Of a stretch of DNA of 64,000 bases, positions 56,562 through 64,000 are shown one piece after another. A model generated the notes under the pieces. That model was not told where the DNA came from. It made no database searches and saw nothing but the letters and a program-made list of their open reading frames with translations. Numbering within the stretch: position 1 is the stretch's first letter; every line of letters starts with the position of its first letter. Location: assembly GCF_910592395.1 (NCBI RefSeq), contig NC_088323.1:5890001-5954000 (forward strand), given 5' to 3'. A program made the position numbers and the translations under genes. The stretch is from Lineus longissimus. Its lineage: Eukaryota; Nemertea; Pilidiophora; Heteronemertea; Lineidae.

Positions 56562-59500
56562 TCAACGCCGTGCAAAACCGAAGGATTTTTTACTGCTAAG
56601 TGCCGGTTTCTTGGTCGCAGTGCCACTGGCACCGTTCTGTGAGCTCATCCAACCTGGCAGTTTTCTTTTTCCATTCTGCTCACTAGGAGTCGAAGACACT
56701 GAGGGTGACGATACTCTTGCAGTGAACTGAAAAAGAATGAGATGTCAGCATCAGCATTCAATTAGCAATTTAGGCATCTTGAATACATCCACACTGAAGT
56801 TGGACCCCTATAAAATGATTTATATCCGGCGTCCTACTGAACCGCATATCATGAAATAAAGATCAAAATGAAGCAATATCAATGCGCTATTCTATCCATT
56901 AACCCTTCACTGCCGCAGGGTTTGCAGTTTATAAGTACCCCATGCCCACACCAGGTACAGACTGGGTGACCTTGATCCCAATTTGGCTAAGGAAGTTTCA
57001 TTGTAAAATAGGTGCATGTAACTTTGAGTTGAGTGCTGCCATCTTGTTTTTTCAGGTGTAACCAACCAAAGTAACTTTGAGTTGAGTGCTGCCATCTTGT
57101 TTTTTCAGGTGTAACCAACCAAAGACTTGAAGACAGTGCTTGACGGACAGAACATGGGGAAATTTAGCAGTAAGCATTACTGTGGGCCAGTAGTACACAG
57201 TGCATGGACTCTGTAGATACCAAGTGTGGTGGCGAAATAATTAAGTGTCCTGCCCCTTACCTTGGGCCCTTGGTCATTTTGATTGACGTCCAAAGCACCA
57301 CTCGTACCACCAAATTGCACCACTAGAAGGGCGATGGTAACCTTTATCTGTTCCCATGTCATGTGTTCTGGCAGTACGTCTTTTATTGGCGTCAACTTGG
57401 TAATATCTGAAATTCACACGAATACTTGTAAATAAACATTCACCCATCCCAAGGCCGATTTTGGAGAGCTTTCAACAACATCATCGGAAAGACTTATTTT
57501 TTTGAGGACAAGAGCTCCTTGGAGGTGTTGATTTTGATTCTGCACAACACCGAACCATGAAGTGATGTATCTAGATTATGCCTGTTAGCAATGCTGAGCA
57601 CGTTTGCTTTTAAATACTCCCTCTATACATTGAGGAGAGTTTCTGTACACAGAGGCTTCTGGTTACCCTTTAAGGAAATATTAGTTCATATCAAGTCTAC
57701 ATGTACATGTACTAACATTTTGTGGGCATTTTCAGATGCACCCTGAAGCGTCCTCTCCATAAGAGTGGTGTAACTAAAACAATGGCAAGCCTTTCAGTAA
57801 TTTCCAGCACTTTAATCCTACCCCTACATATCTGAAGTCCAGAAATAACTGACGGTCTTTAAAAATACTCGGACCATCCTCAAGGGAATATACCTACCTG
57901 AGTTAATAGGAGGTGCTCTTATCGCGTCTGTGATCTGCTTTCGGACCTGAGGTGTCAGTCCCAACTTGGCCGGATCCACAGACCAGCCTAACTTGATAGC
58001 ATCACACAAGTGATTGACGATAGATCCCTCTTTCAAATTCCGCATTTTCGCAACCACTGCCTGGAGAAGGAAATAATTCTGTCGGGCGAGCAGCACATTT
58101 TCGATCTATTTTCTATTTTATGAGGCAATAAGTGAAATATGACATCCTCCTAAAATTTATTAGATGACTATGAGGTAAAAAGATAAAAAGGTAAAGTTGG
58201 CTTTGCTATTGTCCAAGACGCTAACGGCTCATCCGGCCAGAGCTTATCCCGGTTCCATCGCATTTTGAAATAGACCAGGAGTATTTCACCCCAGGATAGG
58301 ATGGTTAGGATAGGTGAAACACCTATCAATCTCATCTCAACCCCTATCCCTAATCATGGACCTTAAATGTCCTTAATAGAGAGGGTGTCCTTATTAGAGA
58401 GGAGTCCACTTAAGGAGGTTCCACTGTATCTCTGGAAGTTCAGACTGACCGATCACTCTGTTCTGTGTTACTTACAACAGACTGATGTTGATGGTACATC
58501 ATGAAGGACGTCCTTGATGTGTTAGACAGTTTTGTAAGGATAGCCTCATCAATACTCCGACTGGCATTCTGAAAAACAGCAAGAGCAAAACATTTTTTTT
58601 GTTCAAATCCTCAAATGTTTCTTGTTATATTTTCTTCCATTTGGTTTGGTTTTTCCCTTTTTAAACTGGAAATGTTTTGCTCCCTTGACCATGAAGGACA
58701 AAGTGACAACCAGACAGTTTCGAAACTTCAACTTAAGGATTAAGAGACGGACACCAAAACCAGTGTAGCTCCTTGCTCCAGGTTCACGGGAATTGCACCG
58801 GTAATTGCAACAGTGTCGCCAGGCAGATTATTCTCACCCTTCTGAAAGGGGTGTGGATTGAAGCTGCCGAGTACTTACAAACATTTCCATGGATAAGGAT
58901 GTGTATACACCTTCTTTGGCAGTCCCCCCCCAAGGTTCCATGTAACTTACCAACATGGATGCTGATGGTTTCTCCTCCACAAAGTTATCAAGGCTGTAAT
59001 CGTTCTCCTTACAATGCGCAATGATATGTTCCAGGAAATCAGCACCGAATTTGTCGATCTTGACCTCAGGGAAGTCTTCAAGTTTGAGTAGGCCATCTTT
59101 TGTGCTTGGTCTGAAATGGACAAAATCGCACGTCATGTAACAAAGAAAGGAACCAGCCTATTTTTCCTACCTCATATAAACACAGTGGCTGGGCCTTGGG
59201 AGGTTGGTTTGAGTTATGTCAAAACGAAGATTCCCCTAAATGTACATAGACAACTGAAGAACTGTTTTCGCGTTGACAGCCATTGCATACAGTGAATGTT
59301 GTCCATGGAACCTCCCTAATCAGACACCACTCCATTAACGACACCCTCTCTATCAAGGACACTAGTTTTGGTCCCAAATTGGTTGTTTCCGTTGACTTTG
59401 ACCTCTGTAATCAAGACACCACTCTGTTAAGGACAGCATTTGTCAGTCCTGTGGGTGTTGTTTATAGAGAGGTTCTACTGTATTTTAGTGATGTGTTGAA

Positions 59501-62500
59501 TATTTCGCCTACCTAATTCCAGCCATGTCTACCAGCACCTTATTACTGGCGACCATATAGGGAGCACAGCCCTGTTCATCTGCCAATCTGTTCCTCAAAC
59601 CAATAAGAGACGTGTACATCTTGCCCTAAAGAATAGATACAAAGCAAAATGTACAATCCCAAATGATTAGTTTATATGATGCTGGCGCAAAATTTGTCCA
59701 GCAGCATTGTTAGGGCTCGGCCATAGTCACAACACATTAGGTTCGATAATCACGAAAGAAAGAGCATTGATTCGACCTACCCTAAGGATAATCTAGTGTT
59801 GTACAACATCACTATGTTTTGGTAAATGTGATCTGGTCACATTCCTGAGTTTAACTAAGAATCTTTGGCCAGAACGCTATAAAAGACACTTTACAAAAAT
59901 AACAGTAACCGAGAGCCTGACTAGGCTCACATACCCTAGCAGCCTTCTCCTCTGGTGACACTGCTGGTACGGCAGAGGTCACACTCGCCGAGCTCTGTTG
60001 GGCGGCCAGCCAGGAACTCTGGGGAACAGACGGTAAAATCCTGGGCAGATTCTCCAGCATCTTCCTCTCCTCCACACGCTCCTTCTCGACCGCCCTGATT
60101 TCTTGATTCGGAACCATCATGAGTTGTGGTTCATTCTCGCACTTTAGCTTTTGAAGAAGTCGACTCCCCGATGTGCTGAATTTGAGGATTCGACCGACAC
60201 CAAATGATTCTTCTTGAAGGTATCCGGAACAGACCATTTGGCGCCCGAAGGCCTTCCACCACTTCTCTGGATGATAACTGAAAAGGATTAAATGATCAGC
60301 ATATAAAAAACTTTTGAAATGAAAACATCCTCCCACAGGGCCTTTTTCAAGTTTCCATCACGAAAATATGGGCGTCACTAAGCTTTTAAATAATATCAGT
60401 ATGACTCATTTGGGCTTTGGCCGCGCATGGTCGGGTTGAAGTGAAAGTCGACTGGGCAATAGCCCACGTCGAGAACGGCTCATCCGGCTGGAGCTTATCC
60501 TGGTTTCCATGGCATTAAGCGACTGGGAGTATTACTCCCCCTGGATAGGAGCGCATGGTCGGGGAGAGGCACATCATCCTCCTGGCCACCTGAATCCCAA
60601 TCCTAAGTTGTCCCTTTAAAAGTTTGTCTGAAAATCTTTGTTTGGAATGTCCTAAACCGCTTCAGGTCAAAAAATCCACAAGGATCAAGTAGCCATGGAT
60701 GATGAGCATGAAATAGTGAACAATATCTAAACAAAATAGAAATTTCAACACATACTCTCCGGAGCCAAATTTTGGTCGATGAACCAGATACGCTGGCATC
60801 TTCTGAGCGGTGGATCCTCTCAGGAACAGGACGGGCACTCCCATACCGTATCTCTCACCGGTCGCCTCAATAGCGCTGAGGAAATCTCTCGCCTCCTTGC
60901 CCAAGTTCACCTCCCTTGAACCCTGTGACGAACCAGTCGCCAGAGCTTTGCTGCAAACAGATTAGATATCACAAGAGTTTAGATGCAAAAGCCGCTGAAG
61001 CAGAGTATGACTGAAATATATCAAGTTTGAAGAGTTTTAGAATAGAAATTGATGCCTCACAGCTGTCAGTATTGGTCGTCTCACTAAAAACCGCTCAGAT
61101 GGTGCGGTCATTTTGCTCAAAACCTTAGCTACCATCTCGGTTTTCACCAACAGTTTAGCTCCCCCCTCGCAGGTCTTTGGTGAGGCAAGCAATAACTCCA
61201 GTTCGCTTTTAAGTAACTCCTTAAACCAGAGTCAAACCAGAAAAGTTGCCTTTAAAACACTCAATCAAAAGTTCACAAAATGGCCATGAATATTTCCAGA
61301 TTGACGGACACGGTGCTTTGTAATACTTACTTATATTCTCTACAGTTGTCACAACAGTCGTCACTACCGCCTATGTTGGCCATATTGTCTTCAAAGTGCG
61401 ACAAAATAGACCTGAAAAGGTATGTCAGCATCATGATTTTAAAGGGGTACATCATTTGTAATTACTGGCGGCTCATCAAAATAGAAAAGCAGTTATACAC
61501 CTTTACAAATTTTAACCTACAGCTTACATCTTTAAATGCGTTAAAGAGGTCAAGACGTACCCATCTAACACGGCAGACATCTTAACACTGCATTCACACT
61601 CGCAGCTACGGGATTAGTAAAGCAACTTTTAAAAGAATGTGAGTTAAAAGCAGAAAGACTCACATATAACATTTCAGTTTTTATCATCAACTTACTTTCG
61701 TCGACATTCAGTCGTAGCCAGATACTGCTCCATCTTGTTTGCCATCTTCAACTTGTGTGCCATGAACGTGGCGTTCATTTTGTCAGCAGAACTATTAAGG
61801 ATAAATTTGTTCGTCACAAAGTCTCTGATTGCATAGGCACTGTGACAATAACTCTGCTGCCCGTCCCGCCCCGCTCGGCCAATTTCTTGATAGTACGACT
61901 CTATATCTTTTGGCGCGCCATAATGGATGACTTTCCGTACGTCGGGCTTATCGATGCCCATCCCAAACGCAACTGTAGCGACGATCACCTTTACTTTATC
62001 AGTCACGAAACTTCGATGCGATTCTTTCCGCTCTGCAAAGCCTAGACCGGCATGGTACCGCGCACATGGTACTTCCATCCCTCTAAGGACTAACGTCACG
62101 TTTTCTGTTTCTTTCTTCGTCGGGCAGTAGATTATCGTCGGTCCAGGGAACTGTAGCTTCCCATTGATGAGTTCCATGTGATGTTTTAGGTCCCGGTGGA
62201 TGTCATTGGACTTGAGCGAGACAGAGAGGAAGAGATTCGGCCTGAAGAAGAAACAGTAATGTAATACTGTAATTTTTTAGATTTTAAAAATGACCTTGAT
62301 TCCAAAAATGAGTGGTAAGAACTGACCATACTATATATTTCATTACATTTGGCTTTTGCTGTTTTTCTTCTTGGTAGGCAGCCGAAGAGTAGAACTTCAT
62401 TTGAGGAAGTGCCCCATTAATACAAATACAGATAGAGATTTAGGAAACACCTACACAGAATAGGCTTGCGAGAATCTGCTCACTGTGAAGCTACAGACCA

Positions 62501-63762
62501 CACTATATCTCATGTAATTCTGACCTGCTCCCCAATTGATAGAGAGGAATAATGGCCAACAGATAGCACTCGGACAACAAAGTTCTGAGCCACTCTGTGG
62601 CGGAACATGCCGACTTATCGGTGAACATCAGTCCTAAAGTCTCCTCAGCATGTGGCGGAACTCTCTAGGACATCTCACTTCGTCACCGAAAACAAACTGT
62701 CTAGCGTGCATCTTTAAAATCCTGAACAGAGGAAATGGAGAATATAAACAACTCTTCACCTATCAAATCCAGTAGAGGTGACCTGTGGTGTCTTGAGTTT
62801 CAGCGATCGGCAGATATCCTTTCGAACCTCAGGGGTAGCAGTGGCAGTCAGTGCCACTAGTGGCACCTGAAAAGTCATTCAATGAGTAGAGATGTGTATA
62901 TTTTTAGCAAAATGTGAAATGCTTTGGCAAAAAAGGCGCTTGCCACATATTGAGAAAACGTTTAGTTTTTTTCATGAAAATGATTGTATAGGTAAAAAGA
63001 ACTTCCCAAGTTGTCTTGAAGCTGCCTGGAGGCTATTATAACCAAGTAAAACATCAGTAAGGAATGCTATTAATGGTCTTAATATTGAGTAACTAATCTA
63101 CAGTTTTTCTCAAAATACCTTTGTTGCGTACCTTAGGGAGAAAGTTCCTAATGTTTCCCAGTAACCTGTAGCCCGTTCTGAAGTCGTGCCCCCACTGAGA
63201 GACGCAGTGGGCCTCATCTATAGCTATCAAGTCAATACCAACATTGGAGTCTATGCTCTTCATCAGATCACTCGCCTCACAAGCCAACTCTGGAGTCATG
63301 TACAAGATGCGATATACACCTCTGAAAAAAGTAACTCACTGAATTTAGACTTAGACCGACAGATTCTCAAAAATTTGAAGTCTGCTGGCTAAGTTTGAGG
63401 CAAGTGTGGTGACACAGTGGAAAAGCATCTGACTTGTGATCAGAAGGTCAGGGGTTTGAGACTCAATCACTCAGTACTTTCCACTGGTCTGAAATAGCCA
63501 AGTATAGTGCAGTTTATGTGCTCCGAAAAAAGGTTTATGGACTAGGCTGGGGAACAAATTGTGAAGTGCTTAGACTCAGAGAATGCACTGAAAAGTATAA
63601 AACTGCTACATATAAGAACTTTGATTTCATTTTCATTTCCAGGCATCTGAATGTGGCACTTACAGATATATTTATAGAATAACTTACTTCAAGACGTCAC
63701 ATCGTACTTTGGCATTGTCAACCTGTGAACTTCCAAGAAAGGTTGCTTTGATGTTGGCAAGA
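56562..63762 (-). CDS. WRN: WRN-type RecQ helicase, 3' thirteen exons (5' end beyond the window)
   Basis: Exons on the minus strand, in gene order: 63688-63762, 63132-63321, 62760-62866, 61696-62241, 61331-61411, 60756-60950, 59935-60277, 59513-59625, 58951-59110, 58476-58568, 57898-58060, 57261-57406, 56562-56726. All junctions are GT-AG and keep phase, giving 791 residues to the stop. Motifs in order: helicase [53 protein letters not shown] and [11 protein letters not shown]; zinc-site cysteines CDNC; RQC winged helix ([17 protein letters not shown]); HRDC region ([11 protein letters not shown]); a conserved post-HRDC block ([19 protein letters not shown]); and a basic KRKLPGW segment, probably a nuclear signal. 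The block order and this C-terminus match WRN rather than BLM or RECQL. It unwinds DNA in repair and replication. Motif I and any exonuclease domain lie outside. Confidence 0.93.
57018..57123. repeat. 53-bp perfect tandem duplication in the last WRN intron
   Basis: Two adjacent identical 53-base units (gtaactttgagttgagtgct ... gtaaccaaccaaa) lie at 57018-57070 and 57071-57123. Each unit contains a pyrimidine tract ending ttttttcag, which on the plus strand resembles a splice acceptor. Confidence 0.9.
58195..58330. repeat. Dispersed repeat in WRN intron, copy 1
   Basis: Contains acggctcatccggccagagc and ttatcccggttccat, matching the repeat at 60465-60570. The origin is unknown; there is no tRNA-like box. 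Confidence 0.55.
58370..58428. mobile_element. pogo-type MITE fragment
   Basis: The right-hand part of the element, with tgtccttaatagagaggg and terminus ggttccactg followed by TA. The left end is missing. Confidence 0.6.
59300..59480. mobile_element. pogo-type MITE in WRN intron
   Basis: It has the same interior as 29337-29511 (actagttttggtcccaaatt). The right end aggttctactg is followed by TA, and the left end is degraded (catggaacctcc). Confidence 0.7.
60465..60570. repeat. Dispersed repeat in WRN intron, copy 2
   Basis: Matches 58195-58330 (acggctcatccggctggagc, ttatcctggtttccatggca) and continues into a TTAA-type MITE terminus at 60615. Confidence 0.55.
60571..60615 (-). mobile_element. 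TTAA-type MITE terminal fragment
   Basis: Reads tcctcctggccacctgaatc, then cctaagttgtccct next to TTAA, like the terminus of the complete element at 51011 in reverse. Confidence 0.5.
61065..61200. mobile_element. Small inverted-repeat element in WRN intron
   Basis: gcctcac at the left and gtgaggc at the right face each other, with further weak symmetry (accgctc, ttagctccccc). Similar words occur near 10075-10180. Confidence 0.35.
63405..63645 (+). mobile_element. tRNA-derived SINE in WRN intron
   Basis: The head has an A-box-like tgacacagtggaaaagcatc and a B-box-like aggggtttgagactc 40 bases on, as in a tRNA. The tail ends tttcattttcatttcc. It lies antisense to WRN between the first two exons in the window. 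Confidence 0.6.
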
Positions 63763-63792
63763 CTGAAATGAACGGTCGCTCATTTAGAAATA

Positions 63793-63922
63793 CAGTAGAA
63801 CCTCTGAAGTGTCCTGATCAGAGAGGTCAAATTGAATGGAGACAACCAATTGGGACCATAAGTAGTGTCCTTAATAGAGAGGCTGTCCTCAATACAGGGG
63901 TCCACTAAGGGAGGTTCCAGAG
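63793..63922. mobile_element. pogo-type MITE, shortened copy
   Basis: Begins CAGTAGAACCTC after TA and ends gaggttccagagta, with the shared interior in inverted orientation (caattgggaccataagtagt). It is shorter than the 29337 copy. Confidence 0.65.
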
Positions 63923-64000
63923 TAGTTACATGTATCATAACAGGGTACCATATACCAGATTTTTTAAATATCCACAGTACTTTTTGAACACTTATTTGGT

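Overview
The window is animal nuclear DNA. It has spliced genes with GT-AG introns, single-exon membrane UDP-glycosyltransferases, and dense populations of small DNA transposons, tRNA-derived SINEs and minisatellites. Gene content and repeat types (foldback elements built from 15-bp units, a GCTCACCTC-type dispersed element) suggest a marine invertebrate, probably a non-vertebrate deuterostome such as a lancelet, hemichordate or echinoderm. A lophotrochozoan is not excluded. I see no viral, plasmid or bacterial genes.

Region 1 (1-18.8 kb) is a cluster of five UDP-glycosyltransferase (UGT) genes: one cut by the left edge, three complete on + and one complete on -. The first two lie in a very recent direct duplication with a 4,268-bp offset, nearly identical in coding and non-coding DNA. 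All five have near-identical C-terminal halves and more divergent N-terminal halves. Each complete gene has the same 3' splice site a few bases before its ATG, so a non-coding first exon is expected; candidates for two genes lie at about 8950-9021 and 16850-16920.

Region 2 (19.6-23.6 kb) is a five-exon short-chain dehydrogenase of the retinol/17beta-hydroxysteroid dehydrogenase type. Its catalytic lysine is methionine and its NNAG motif is altered, so it looks like a pseudoenzyme. Region 3 (26.0-27.9 kb) is a secreted or ER-targeted cyclase-family metal hydrolase (kynurenine formamidase/isatin hydrolase fold) whose first exon was not found. UGT, SDR and cyclase products could all act on small lipophilic or aromatic molecules in the ER or secretory route, but a joint pathway is only an inference.

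Region 4 (28-34.4 kb) is spacer with small mobile elements. Region 5 (34.4-44.1 kb) is a three-exon class A GPCR with His-Lys-Phe in place of Asp-Arg-Tyr and a cytoplasmic tail of about 430 residues. Its 7.1-kb second intron holds two foldback elements, each flanked by a perfect 9-bp target duplication. Region 6 (44.5-56 kb) has no recognised protein gene. It holds a GCTCACCTC-type element, four minisatellite families (two with an orientation switch), a piggyBac-type MITE with TTAA duplication, and a promoter-like block at 50.1-50.3 kb (palindromic E2F site, CRE, E-box, then a splice donor).

Region 7 (56.5-63.8 kb, - strand) is the 3' part of a WRN (Werner syndrome RecQ helicase) orthologue. 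I assembled thirteen exons with unbroken phase, running from just before the DEAH box to the stop codon. The 5' exons lie beyond the right edge. Its introns carry pogo-type MITEs, a SINE and other repeats.
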